A stretch of DNA of 10,697 nucleotides from Deltaproteobacteria bacterium (GCA_003647435.1 QMMV01000038.1:1-10697), one strand, 5' to 3'. Counted from the first letter of the stretch, positions 1 to 7,559 are shown. Numbers and translations: made by a program. Notes: generated by a model from the letters alone, not told the origin.

Positions 1-1
1 C

Positions 2-136
2 GGCGGGGTTGTAAAGGTACGTCTTCAAGGGGCATGCAGAGGCTGTCCCATGTCTCAGATCACCTTAAAGAACGGGATCGAAAGATTTTTAAAAGATGAA
101 ATTCCGGAGGTAGACCGGGTCGAAGCAGTCGATTAG
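2..136 (+). CDS. NifU-like (Nfu) Fe-S scaffold domain protein, C-terminal part only
   Basis: The 5' end lies outside the window; 44 codons remain before TAG at 134-136. The visible peptide starts GGVVKVRLQGACRGCPMSQ and continues through a helix rich in Lys and Glu to an EIPEVDRVEAVD end. This matches the NifU C-terminal (Nfu) domain, whose CxxC pair (here Cys12 and Cys15 of the visible part) holds or transfers a [4Fe-4S] cluster to client proteins in the cytoplasm. The ending at the domain boundary is normal for short stand-alone Nfu proteins of about 70-80 residues, but a longer protein with upstream domains cannot be excluded. The stop is only 8 bases before the aminotransferase start, so the two are probably co-transcribed. 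Confidence 0.85.
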   Translation, partial: GGVVKVRLQGACRGCPMSQITLKNGIERFLKDEIPEVDRVEAVD

Positions 137-144
137 GGGGCATT

Positions 145-1344
145 ATGGCCATTGCAAGAAAGATTCAAGGTTTTCTGGATCAGGCCTCGTGGATCCGCCA
201 GATGTTTGAACAGGGGGCTGAACTCAAGGCAAAATACGGCGCCGAGAATGTATTTGACTTTAGCCTTGGAAACCCAAACCTTGAACCTCCAATCCGCTTC
301 AAAGAGGTTCTGATTGATGTCGCAAAGGCCGAAGGCCCCGGTAACCATGCTTATATGCCGAACACAGGATACCCCGCTGTAAGAGAGGCGGTAGCTGATT
401 ATGTCTCCACCGAGCAGGGTGTTACCGTAACATCAGAAGATATCATTATGACCTGTGGGGCAGCCGGCGCCTTAAATGTAATATTGAAAGCGATACTCGA
501 CCCCGGTGATGAGGTTATCACACCTGCGCCTTTTTTTGTGGAATATGGTTTTTATGTCGACAACCACGGAGGTGTTCTTAAAAAAGTGCCGACAAGGTCG
601 GATTTCACACTCGATTTGAAGGCAATACAGACTGCAATAACACCTAAAACAAAGGCGATTTTGATAAATTCTCCAAACAACCCCTCAGGGCAGATTTACT
701 CTGAAGAGGGTCTCAAGGAACTGGGAGCCCTATTAGAGACAGAAGGTCGCAGAATTAAGCGGACTATTTATCTTATTTCCGATGAACCTTACCGGAAGAT
801 CACTTTCGACGGCACCCGGGTTCCGGCCCTATTTTCCTGCTATCCTGAAAGCATGATTGCCACGTCTTATTCTAAGGATCTTTCCATCCCGGGCGAGAGG
901 ATCGGCTTTTTAGCAGTAAGCCCCGGAGCAACTTACAAGAAGGAACTTTTGGCTGCCATGGCCTTTGCGAACCGGACCCTTGGATACGTGAATGCTCCCG
1001 CCTTGATGCAGCGGGTCATTCAGCACCTGCAGGGCGTATCCGTAGACGCTGCCCTCTACCAGGAAAAAAGAAATTTGCTCTGCGAAGGCCTTTCCAGGTG
1101 TGGGTATGAATTCGTAAAACCGAAGGGGGCATTTTACCTTTTCCCCGCAAGCCCTATCCCTGATGACGTAGCCTTTGTCAGGTCTCTCCAAGAAGAACGG
1201 ATACTGACGGTGCCAGGAAGCGGGTTTGGCTGTCCTGGCTTCTTTCGCATCGCTTTTTGCGTTAATGATCGCACCATTAAGGAGGCCATGCCGGGCTTTG
1301 AGCAGGCAATGAAAAGAGTAAAGGACAAGCTCAGGACATCTTAA
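145..1344 (+). CDS. Fold-type I PLP-dependent aminotransferase (class I/II)
   Basis: The 399-residue product has the full length and motif order of the aspartate-aminotransferase superfamily, cytoplasmic PLP enzymes that move amino groups between amino acids and 2-oxo acids. Visible signatures are the TCGAAGALN cofactor phosphate loop (103-111), SPNNPSG with the PLP-contacting Asn179, SDEPY with Asp213 (pyridine nitrogen) and Tyr216, SYSKDLSIPGERIG with the Schiff-base Lys244 and phosphate-binding Arg252, and Arg368 in FFRIA, the usual substrate-carboxylate arginine. All key residues are present, so it should be active. The amino-acid specificity cannot be read from sequence. ATG at 145 follows a G-rich Shine-Dalgarno-like stretch (AGGGGG, 135-140). 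It lies 8 bases after the Nfu gene and is separated from the next operon by an AT-rich promoter gap, so it probably belongs to the upstream unit and not to the transporter. Confidence 0.93.
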   Translation: MAIARKIQGFLDQASWIRQMFEQGAELKAKYGAENVFDFSLGNPNLEPPIRFKEVLIDVAKAEGPGNHAYMPNTGYPAVREAVADYVSTEQGVTVTSEDIIMTCGAAGALNVILKAILDPGDEVITPAPFFVEYGFYVDNHGGVLKKVPTRSDFTLDLKAIQTAITPKTKAILINSPNNPSGQIYSEEGLKELGALLETEGRRIKRTIYLISDEPYRKITFDGTRVPALFSCYPESMIATSYSKDLSIPGERIGFLAVSPGATYKKELLAAMAFANRTLGYVNAPALMQRVIQHLQGVSVDAALYQEKRNLLCEGLSRCGYEFVKPKGAFYLFPASPIPDDVAFVRSLQEERILTVPGSGFGCPGFFRIAFCVNDRTIKEAMPGFEQAMKRVKDKLRTS

Positions 1345-1513
1345 AGTCGTGCCTTCCGCCAAGTGTAATAGATCGCTAACTATTCATAACAGGCCCTCTT
1401 CACAAAAGCTGACATTTTTTTCAATAGTTGATATTTTTTTCTTTACATTGAAACTTTTTTCAAATATTGGTAAAAATGATTCATTTCGATAATTCTGGCA
1501 GTTTTTGTTCATC
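1345..1513 (+). promoter_or_regulatory. AT-rich promoter and putative operator region of the transporter operon
   Basis: This gap is far richer in A and T than the flanking genes. A sigma70-like pair fits well: TTGAAA (1448-1453), a 17-base spacer, then TAAAAA (1471-1476), which would start RNA near 1483, about 30 bases before the regulator's ATG. Two related 18-base sequences lie in direct orientation 39 bases apart: TTTTTTCAATAGTTGATA (1416-1433) and TTTTTTCAAATATTGGTA (1455-1472), identical at 14 of 18 positions; the second fills the promoter spacer. The -35 also begins an inverted repeat, TTGAAA-CTTT-TTTCAA (1448-1463), and the first copy contains TCAA-TAG-TTGA. This would suit autorepression by the adjacent SorC-type regulator, which is an inference. 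I see no clear terminator for the aminotransferase here. Confidence 0.5.
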
Positions 1514-2536
1514 ATGCCACGTAATCCTAACACAGCGCAAGAAGAGATTAGATTGATGGTCAGGTGTGCCCAATTGTATTATGGCAGCCGGGATCATGAA
1601 TGGAGCCAGGCGGATATCGCCAAGAAACTTGCAATCAATACCACAAGGGTGTCCAGATTACTGAGGCGTGCGCAGAAAGAAGGCATCGTGCGCGTTGAGA
1701 TTGTGCCGCCGCGTCTGCAGAAACTCGAATTTGAGCTAATAGATCGGTACAATTTGAAGGATGCTGTTGTTGTACCCTCGGAACATGGACAACAGAAAGA
1801 GGCTATCGGAAAGGCAGCCGCGGACTATTTCAGAAGAATCGCCAAGGATAATCTGAAAATCTGCCTTGCTTCGGGCACAACCATCTTGAAGATGATAGAA
1901 AACCTGGGAACGCTTGATTTCACAGGCCATTCTATCTATCCCATGTGTTCGGAAAGCACCTTGGTCCTGAAGGATTTTTATCCCACACAGCTTGCCAGTT
2001 TCATGATGACGAAATACAGGGATCCTTCCAAAATCACCGCTTATTCTTATCGTCTTCCGGTAATCCCTCTTGAAACAGAAATGAGCAGTCACTACAAGGA
2101 GATCTTTAAGATCATCATCCAAAGCCAGGCGATCCAGTCTCTGAAGAAAGAGGCCAAATCAGCGGACATATTTTTTCTCGGAATCAGCAGCCTCAAGAAA
2201 CCAAGTGCTGGTTTTGATAGCTTTTCCAGGGCATACTATGTGGACATCCAAGAATTGAAAAAGGCAAGAATCGTAGGGATTATTAACTACCAACCCTTCA
2301 ATGCCTCGGGAAGGATTATTTCAAACAAGGAATGTAATGAATTGCATAAATATTCTGACACCATGGTCATGATGCGCTTAGAAGAACTTAGAGAAGCGGC
2401 TAACGCTTTTGGCAAATACGTGATTGCCCTCGCAGGAGGTCGACACAAGGTCGATGCCATTCGCGGAGCCCTGAAAGGCAGATTCTTCAATGTCCTCATC
2501 ACGGATGCCGATGTGGCGGAAGCCTTGATCAACTGA
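1514..2536 (+). CDS. SorC/DeoR-family transcriptional regulator
   Basis: A 340-residue protein with the two-part SorC layout: an N-terminal helix-turn-helix (roughly residues 30-58, SQADIAKKLAINTTRVSRLL) followed by the family phrase 'RRAQKEGIVRVEI', then a ligand-binding domain (about 75-340) of NagB/RpiA-like fold. Family marks include the glycine-rich loop ASGTTILKMIENL (119-131), ADIFFLGISSL (218-227) and the C-terminal AGGRHKVDAIRGAL...VLITDADVAEAL. SorC proteins usually bind sugar phosphates or, in LsrR, a phosphorylated signal; here the segment usually reading GAVGDI is IVGIIN, so the ligand may differ. I prefer ATG at 1514; an in-frame TTG at 1505 and an ATG at 1556 are alternatives, and none has a strong ribosome site. 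It leads the transporter operon with a 16-base gap to livG and is the likely local regulator. Confidence 0.88.
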   Translation: MPRNPNTAQEEIRLMVRCAQLYYGSRDHEWSQADIAKKLAINTTRVSRLLRRAQKEGIVRVEIVPPRLQKLEFELIDRYNLKDAVVVPSEHGQQKEAIGKAAADYFRRIAKDNLKICLASGTTILKMIENLGTLDFTGHSIYPMCSESTLVLKDFYPTQLASFMMTKYRDPSKITAYSYRLPVIPLETEMSSHYKEIFKIIIQSQAIQSLKKEAKSADIFFLGISSLKKPSAGFDSFSRAYYVDIQELKKARIVGIINYQPFNASGRIISNKECNELHKYSDTMVMMRLEELREAANAFGKYVIALAGGRHKVDAIRGALKGRFFNVLITDADVAEALIN

Positions 2537-2552
2537 CGGAGCAGACTGAACA

Positions 2553-3374
2553 TTGATTGGATCAAGTGATTTGACAGAAGGTGACGTCCTGCTTGAATTG
2601 GACGATGTTCACATGTATTTCGGGAGGGTGGCCGCACTGGCAGGTGTGAGTCTCGAGGTAAAGAAAGGCGAAATACATTCCGTTATCGGGCCAAATGGAG
2701 CCGGAAAAACGGTGATGATGAATTGTATCAACGGTCTTTACCACCCTCAGAGGGGAAGGATTTTTTTCAAAGGAGAAGACATCACAAGGCTCAAGCCTTA
2801 TGCTCGGGCTAAACTCGGCATTGCCAGAACCTTTCAGAAGGTGGAGGTCTTTGGCGGCATGACCGTGCTCGACAATATCAGGCTTGGTCGTCACATCCAT
2901 CTCAAATCCGGCATTCTTAGCGGGGCCATTTATCTTGGGAAGACCGCACGTGAGGAAATTGAGCACCGGGAATTTATAGAAGAGGAAATTATTGATCTTC
3001 TGGAAATCGAACACATCAGGAATAAGCCGGTCGGCATGCTCCCCTACGGCTTGCAGAAACGCGTGGAATTGGGCAGGGCACTCGCCCTGGAACCGGAACT
3101 TCTGATCCTCGACGAACCTCTTGCCGGCCTTAATTTAGAAGAAGTCGAGGACATGGCCCGCTTTATCCTGGATATCAACGAGGAAGAGCGCTGGAAGGTT
3201 ACGTGCCTGTTGGTGGAACACGACATGGGAGTCGTTATGGATCTTTCTGATCATGTCTTTGTCCTGAACTTTGGGCTTAAGGTTGTAGACGGCACTCCCG
3301 GGGAAGTTCAGAATAATCCCGAGGTGATCAAGGCTTACTTGGGGGAAGAGGACATATATGCCACAAGAAAGTAA
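2553..3374 (+). CDS. livG: ABC transporter ATP-binding protein, LivG type
   Basis: This 273-residue ATPase is one of two nucleotide-binding subunits that would power a Liv-type importer from the cytoplasmic face. Motifs in order: Walker A GPNGAGKT (46-53), Q-loop Gln95 in ARTFQ, a long helical insert (about 115-150) typical of LivG, signature LPYGL (163-167), Walker B LLILDEP with Asp187 and Glu188, D-loop AGLN, and H-loop His223 in VEHDMG. The signature lacks the serine and the final glutamine of LSGGQ. The start is TTG at 2553, with GGAG at 2538-2541; an in-frame TTG at 2571 is possible, while the first ATG (2613) would cut into the first strand. The stop lies 17 bases inside the following ligase gene, implying translational coupling. 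Confidence 0.93.
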   Translation: MIGSSDLTEGDVLLELDDVHMYFGRVAALAGVSLEVKKGEIHSVIGPNGAGKTVMMNCINGLYHPQRGRIFFKGEDITRLKPYARAKLGIARTFQKVEVFGGMTVLDNIRLGRHIHLKSGILSGAIYLGKTAREEIEHREFIEEEIIDLLEIEHIRNKPVGMLPYGLQKRVELGRALALEPELLILDEPLAGLNLEEVEDMARFILDINEEERWKVTCLLVEHDMGVVMDLSDHVFVLNFGLKVVDGTPGEVQNNPEVIKAYLGEEDIYATRK

Positions 3375-5295
3375 AATGCCGGCTCTGCCCGAAATTACAA
3401 AGGACTTAACAATCCCGAAGCTTTTCTATCGAATCGCTCAAAAGTACGGCAGGGATAAGGTAGCCATGCGGGAAAAGGAATTCGGCATCTGGAGGCCGAT
3501 TACGTGGCATGATTACCTTGAAAACGTCAAGTATCTGACCTTAGGTATGGTTCGGCTCGGGCTGAGAAAAGGCGACAAGGTCGCCATGATCGGCGATAAC
3601 CGTCCTGAAGGCCTGTGGGCAGAAATGGCCGCCTTGTGCGCAGGTGGAGTAGCTGTTTGGTTATTTCAGGACTGTCTTGTCGACGAAATTCAGTATATCA
3701 TTGATCATTCGGATACCAGGTTTCTGTTCGGTGAAGGTCAGGAGGAGGTGGACAAGTCCATTTCCATCTTTGATGGGTGTCCGAAGCTCGAAAGGGTAAT
3801 ATGGGATGACCCGAAGGGGATGCGGAATTACGATCAAGATTACCTGATGAGTCTCAAAGAGTTGCAGCGCTTGGGCAGGGAACTGGACAAAAAAGAACCC
3901 GGCTTGTTTGAAGAGATGATAAATAAAGGACGGGGCGACGATATCGCGCTTCTTTTTTATACCTCCGGCACGACCGGACGGCCTAAAGGTGCGTTGCTAT
4001 CTCACTGGAACATGCTCACCATGGGGAAAAATCTCATGTCGTTGGACCCTTGTTTCGAGACCGATGATTTTGTCTCCTATCTCCCCTTTGCCTGGATCGG
4101 GGAGCAGATGATGTCTGTCTCTTGCGGACTCCAGGTGGGATTTACGATAAATTTTCCCGAAGAACCTGAAACAGCCCAGGAAAACATCAGGGAGATCGGC
4201 CCGCATGTCATGTTTGCCCCGCCCCGTTTGTATGAACAAATGACGCGCACCGTCCAGGTCAAGTACCTGGATTCCACATGGATAAAAAAGAAAATCTATG
4301 AATTGGCGAAAAGCATCGGTTATCATGTCGCCGACCTTAAATTTCAAAAAAAACCTATTCCCTGGTACTGGAAGTGTCTGCGATGGCTGGCATATATCTC
4401 AATGCAGAAAAAGCTTAAGGATCACCTTGGCCTGTCCCGTATCCGCTATGCATACACCGGTGGGGCGGCCATGGGGCCTGACCACTTTCGGTTCTTTCAT
4501 GCCATGGGTGTTAACCTGAAGCAGATTTATGGACAGACCGAGATAGCTGGGATTTCCGTCGTGCACCGCGATGGAGACATCAAGTTCGACACCGTCGGCA
4601 CTCCGATTCCCGGCACCGAGGTGAAAATCACGGAAGACGGGGAAATCATTTCCAGAAGCGACTCTGTGTTCCAGGGTTACTATAAAAACCCGGAAGCCAC
4701 GGCTAAAACGTTGAAGGACGGATGGCTTTATTCCGGCGATAGGGGATTCATTGACGAAGATAACCACTTAGTGGTTTTTGACCGTTCAAAAGATGTCATG
4801 ACACTCAGTGATGGCAGACCCTTTTCCCCGCAGTACTTGGAGACCCGTCTGAAGTTCAGCCCCTACATAAAAGATGCCTGGGTCATCGGGGACAAGCGGG
4901 ATTACGTAACTGCTGTGATGTGTATTGACTATTCTGTGGTCGGCAAGTGGGCGGATGAAAACAAACTCAGCTATACGAGCTATCCGGAACTTTCTCAAAA
5001 GCCCGAGGTCTACGATCTGGTGGAAAAACAGATTAGAAACGCAAACAAGGACCTCCCGGAGGTAGCGAGGGTGAGAAAGTTTGTCAATCTCTACAAAGAA
5101 TTCGACGCCGACGATGACGTACTTACCAGAACAAGCAAACTGCGCAGGGCATTTGTAGAAAAGAGGTATGGGGAAATCGTAGACGCCCTTTATCTTGATT
5201 CCAACGTGGTGCATATCGATACCACCATTACATATGAAGACGGCAGAAAATCACACATCAAGACCGATTTGCATATCCAAGAGGTCAGGGATTAG
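3358..5295 (+). CDS. AMP-forming acyl-CoA synthetase (long-chain fatty acid CoA ligase type)
   Basis: A 645-residue adenylate-forming enzyme, the usual length for long-chain acyl-CoA synthetases. It would activate a carboxylic acid with ATP to acyl-AMP and then form the CoA thioester in the cytoplasm. Visible core motifs: YTSGTTGRPK phosphate loop (201-210), YTGGA (366-370), YGQTE (391-395), YSGD (458-461) with the ribose-binding Asp461, the hinge FDRSKD with Asp475 and Arg476, and the catalytic lysine Lys594 in LTRTSKLRR. No signal peptide or membrane anchor is seen. ATG at 3358 follows GGGGGAAGAGG with good spacing; a second ATG at 3376 has no such site. Encoded between the ATPase and permease genes of an importer, it probably activates the imported compound. 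Whether that is a fatty, aromatic or other acid cannot be decided here. Confidence 0.93.
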   Translation: MPQESKMPALPEITKDLTIPKLFYRIAQKYGRDKVAMREKEFGIWRPITWHDYLENVKYLTLGMVRLGLRKGDKVAMIGDNRPEGLWAEMAALCAGGVAVWLFQDCLVDEIQYIIDHSDTRFLFGEGQEEVDKSISIFDGCPKLERVIWDDPKGMRNYDQDYLMSLKELQRLGRELDKKEPGLFEEMINKGRGDDIALLFYTSGTTGRPKGALLSHWNMLTMGKNLMSLDPCFETDDFVSYLPFAWIGEQMMSVSCGLQVGFTINFPEEPETAQENIREIGPHVMFAPPRLYEQMTRTVQVKYLDSTWIKKKIYELAKSIGYHVADLKFQKKPIPWYWKCLRWLAYISMQKKLKDHLGLSRIRYAYTGGAAMGPDHFRFFHAMGVNLKQIYGQTEIAGISVVHRDGDIKFDTVGTPIPGTEVKITEDGEIISRSDSVFQGYYKNPEATAKTLKDGWLYSGDRGFIDEDNHLVVFDRSKDVMTLSDGRPFSPQYLETRLKFSPYIKDAWVIGDKRDYVTAVMCIDYSVVGKWADENKLSYTSYPELSQKPEVYDLVEKQIRNANKDLPEVARVRKFVNLYKEFDADDDVLTRTSKLRRAFVEKRYGEIVDALYLDSNVVHIDTTITYEDGRKSHIKTDLHIQEVRD

Positions 5296-5310
5296 GAGGA
5301 GGTAACCCGA

Positions 5311-6195
5311 ATGGAACTCTTTCTCATGAGCTTGAGCACCGGCATTATGGTTGGCGGGATATACGCCCTTGTTGCCCTCGGATGGGTACTGATCTACAAG
5401 TGCTCCGGCGTTCTGAACCTGGCCATGGGAGAGCTCACGCTCATCGGGGCGTATGTCACGCTTACTTTTTATTCAATCGGTATCCCGTTTATCCTGAGCA
5501 TCTTACTCAGTCTGATAGTGGGTATCATCCTGGGTATCCTTGTAGAAAGAATCTTCCTCGATAAGCTCATCGGTGAGCCGCTTCTCGCAGTCATCATGGT
5601 TACAGTCGGTATATCTTTTTTCCTGAAAGGGATAATAGAGTTTATATGGGGCACGGAGACGCGGGTTTTTACCCCGCCGGTGTTTCCTCTAAAACCGTTT
5701 ACAATCGGTTTTTTGAAGATCTCAACTGTCTATTTTTGGTCCTTTTTGTTGGCGATTGTTGTCTTTGGCGCGTTTGTAGCATTTTTTAAGTATACGCGGT
5801 GGGGGCTTGCCATGCAGGCAACGGCCGATGACGAAACCGCGGCTCTCTCTTTGGGCGTAAGCGCCCGTTTCGTGTATGCCGCCGCCTGGGCGATCGCTTT
5901 TACCGCTGCCGGCATAGGTGGTGCGCTCTTAGGAAATATCAACGGCGTCAACATCTCTGTCGGTTACTTAGGTCTCCTGGTCCTGCCTGCTGTGGTCCTT
6001 GGCGGATTGAACTCGGTACCGGGGGCCCTTATGGGGGGTCTTATTATCGGCGTACTGCAGAATCTGGCAGGAACCTACCTTGACAGGTATTTTCCTGGAG
6101 GAGTCAAGGAAGTTTTCCCTTTTGCCTTTATGGTCGTGTTCCTCCTCTTCAAGCCCTACGGGCTGTGGGGTTGGGAACGGATCGAACGGGTCTGA
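5311..6195 (+). CDS. livH: ABC transporter permease, LivH type
   Basis: A 294-residue, strongly hydrophobic inner-membrane protein with about eight membrane segments (roughly 8-28, 36-54, 58-80, 91-112, 141-160, 187-208, 218-250 and 268-281). It belongs to the LivH half of the branched-chain amino acid type permease family. Family marks are NLAMGELTLIGAY after the first segment, the cytoplasmic loop GLAMQATADDETAALSLGV (165-183) expected to dock on an ATPase, and LPAVVLGGLNSVPGALMGG (225-243). The C terminus KPYGLWGWERIERV is also family-like. The start ATG has an excellent ribosome site, AGGAGGAGGT, 15 bases after the ligase stop. It pairs with LivM to form the translocation path. Its TGA stop is the first triplet of a heptamer repeat array. 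Confidence 0.94.
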   Translation: MELFLMSLSTGIMVGGIYALVALGWVLIYKCSGVLNLAMGELTLIGAYVTLTFYSIGIPFILSILLSLIVGIILGILVERIFLDKLIGEPLLAVIMVTVGISFFLKGIIEFIWGTETRVFTPPVFPLKPFTIGFLKISTVYFWSFLLAIVVFGAFVAFFKYTRWGLAMQATADDETAALSLGVSARFVYAAAWAIAFTAAGIGGALLGNINGVNISVGYLGLLVLPAVVLGGLNSVPGALMGGLIIGVLQNLAGTYLDRYFPGGVKEVFPFAFMVVFLLFKPYGLWGWERIERV

Positions 6196-6234
6196 TCAAT
6201 GGTGAATGGTGAATGACCAGTGGTCAATGATCAA
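6193..6234 (+). repeat. Six-unit degenerate heptamer array (TGRYSAR)
   Basis: Six consecutive 7-base units fit TGRYSAR: TGATCAA, TGGTGAA, TGGTGAA, TGACCAG, TGGTCAA and TGATCAA. The first unit's TGA is the livH stop codon. Units 4 and 5 create a perfect 13-base palindrome, TGACCA-G-TGGTCA (6214-6226), and both ends carry TGATCA. Heptamer tandem repeats are known in some bacterial intergenic regions; a role here is not shown. Confidence 0.75.
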
Positions 6235-6241
6235 ATAATGT

Positions 6242-6263
6242 CTGAACGAAAAACCCCGTTCAG
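6242..6263 (+). other. Small perfect hairpin in the livH-livM gap
   Basis: CTGAACG (6242-6248) and CGTTCAG (6257-6263) form a 7-bp stem with the 8-base loop AAAAACCC. The bases after it (GTAAAATCC) contain no U-run, so it does not look like an intrinsic terminator. It could stabilise or mark a processing point in the operon mRNA between livH and livM, which is a guess. Confidence 0.4.
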
Positions 6264-6266
6264 GTA

Positions 6267-6298
6267 AAATCCGAAATCCGAAATCCGAAGCAAATCTG
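6267..6298 (+). repeat. AAATCCG heptamer tandem repeat
   Basis: Three perfect head-to-tail copies of AAATCCG (6267-6273, 6274-6280, 6281-6287) are followed by AAGC and one variant AAATCTG (6292-6298). This is a second heptamer family, unrelated in sequence to the array at 6193-6234. The remaining bases up to 6383 show no clear promoter, terminator or gene. Confidence 0.75.
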
Positions 6299-6383
6299 AA
6301 TATTAAATGATCTAAACTAAGCACGTTTCAGGCGTGGGAATTATCAAGGGTTTTCGGTCAGCCACTAACTAACTGGGAATATT

Positions 6384-7484
6384 ATGTCAGCAAAATTTTT
6401 GCCCTGTGGGGTCTATCACGAAGATTACAAACATGATCATGCATTCTGGCAGACGAAGTTTGTCAAGGGAAAGATGATCCTGCTCTTTCTTTTGACATTC
6501 GTCTTCATTCCGATGAGTGCCGGTTCATACTGGCTCAGCGTCTGCAATCAGATTGGTTACACAGTCTTATGTGCCCTTGGCGTGCAATTGCTCATAGGCT
6601 ACACGGGCTTGATCACTCTGGGCCATGCTGCTTTTGTCGCTGTTGGGGCTTACACGAGCACGCTGCTGGTTCTTCAGTTTCACTGGCCTCAGTTTTTCCT
6701 GGACTGGGGGCTTGCCTATCCCTTTAGCATCATCGTTGCAGGTCTCACTGCGGGGCTCTGGAGTGTTCTTTTCGGGCTTCCCTCTGCAAAGGTGAAAGGC
6801 TTTTATCTCATACTGACCACGATGGCGGCGCAGTTCATCACGGTAGATTTTATCCTGACCCAGTATGTCAGCCAGATTGGTGGCAGGGGGCAGGCATTTT
6901 CTCTCCCGCCGGGCACTATTAAGATCGGGCCGTGGATCATTGACGATGAGGTCAAGGTCTATTACCTGATGGCCGTATTGGTCACCCTGATGGTGTTTGC
7001 CCTGGCCAATCTTGTCCGTTCCCGGCCCGGGCGAGCCTGGATAGCGATCAGGGATAATGATATCTCTGCCGAGGTCATGGGGATCAATATCGTCTGGTAC
7101 AAATTGCTGGCCTTTTTTGTCGCCGGGTTTATGGCAGGCATTGCCGGCGCTTTCTGGGTAAGTAACACGGCGGCACTGAGCCCCGAGCACTTCACATGGT
7201 CCTGGTCTCTCTGGCTGGTAGGAGTTATCCTTATCGGGGGCGTAGGTTCCGTAGATGGGATTATTTTCGGCTCCATCTTCATGGTGTTAGTAATGGAGTT
7301 GTTACAGATGGCGACGATATATCTGGGTGACTTTTTCCCCCAGTTGATGATGAAATTCCTGTATGTTAAGGAATCTGCTTTTGGTCTGGCCATTTGTGCC
7401 TTCTTGATCTATGAGCCCAGGGGACTTTCCTACCGCTGGTGGCAGATCAAAAATTACTTTAATCTCTGGCCATTTTCCTATTAG
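6384..7484 (+). CDS. livM: ABC transporter permease, LivM type
   Basis: The 366-residue product is the second permease of the importer. A charged cytoplasmic N-terminal segment (about 1-29) precedes roughly nine hydrophobic segments starting at 31-47. LivM marks are GYTGLITLGHAAFVAVGAY (72-90), the glycine- and proline-containing KVKGFYLILTTMA (136-148), the ATPase-coupling loop GRAWIAIRDNDISAEVMGI (216-234), and GGVGSVDGIIFGS (285-297). After the last membrane segment an aromatic-rich tail ends in NYFNLWPFSY. ATG at 6384 has a modest GGGA site (6375-6378). The gene is separated from livH by 188 bases holding heptamer repeats, the widest gap in the operon, so expression may be lowered or reset here. 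Confidence 0.94.
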   Translation: MSAKFLPCGVYHEDYKHDHAFWQTKFVKGKMILLFLLTFVFIPMSAGSYWLSVCNQIGYTVLCALGVQLLIGYTGLITLGHAAFVAVGAYTSTLLVLQFHWPQFFLDWGLAYPFSIIVAGLTAGLWSVLFGLPSAKVKGFYLILTTMAAQFITVDFILTQYVSQIGGRGQAFSLPPGTIKIGPWIIDDEVKVYYLMAVLVTLMVFALANLVRSRPGRAWIAIRDNDISAEVMGINIVWYKLLAFFVAGFMAGIAGAFWVSNTAALSPEHFTWSWSLWLVGVILIGGVGSVDGIIFGSIFMVLVMELLQMATIYLGDFFPQLMMKFLYVKESAFGLAICAFLIYEPRGLSYRWWQIKNYFNLWPFSY

Positions 7485-7559
7485 AAAGGGGGTGAGACAC
7501 AGCACCTAATTTTGTTTGGAGGCAGGGATCAATCAACCTTTTAATCGGAGGAAGAGAAT
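7485..7559 (+). promoter_or_regulatory. Leader before the substrate-binding protein, with several Shine-Dalgarno-like motifs
   Basis: This 75-base gap has three purine-rich ribosome-site-like stretches: AAAGGGGGTGAG (7485-7496), TTTGGAGG (7515-7522) and GGAGGAAGAG (7547-7556). Only the last is placed to serve the ATG at 7560. The first is followed by a five-codon GTG frame (7491-7508) ending at TAA, too short to call a gene. I see no convincing promoter or terminator. Confidence 0.3.

Noticed and set aside
6242..6263. Intrinsic terminator between livH and livM.
   Set aside because: The stem is short and no T-run follows; downstream genes complete the same transporter.
6193..6298. Possible CRISPR array in the livH-livM gap.
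   Set aside because: The units are 7 bases and contiguous without spacers, and no cas gene is present.
6567..7190. A 207-codon minus-strand frame within livM.
   Set aside because: The + strand encodes a membrane protein with clear LivM motifs; the antisense product has no recognisable feature.
7491..7508. Five-codon GTG leader peptide before the binding-protein gene.
   Set aside because: It is too short to support, with no attenuator-like hairpins next to it.
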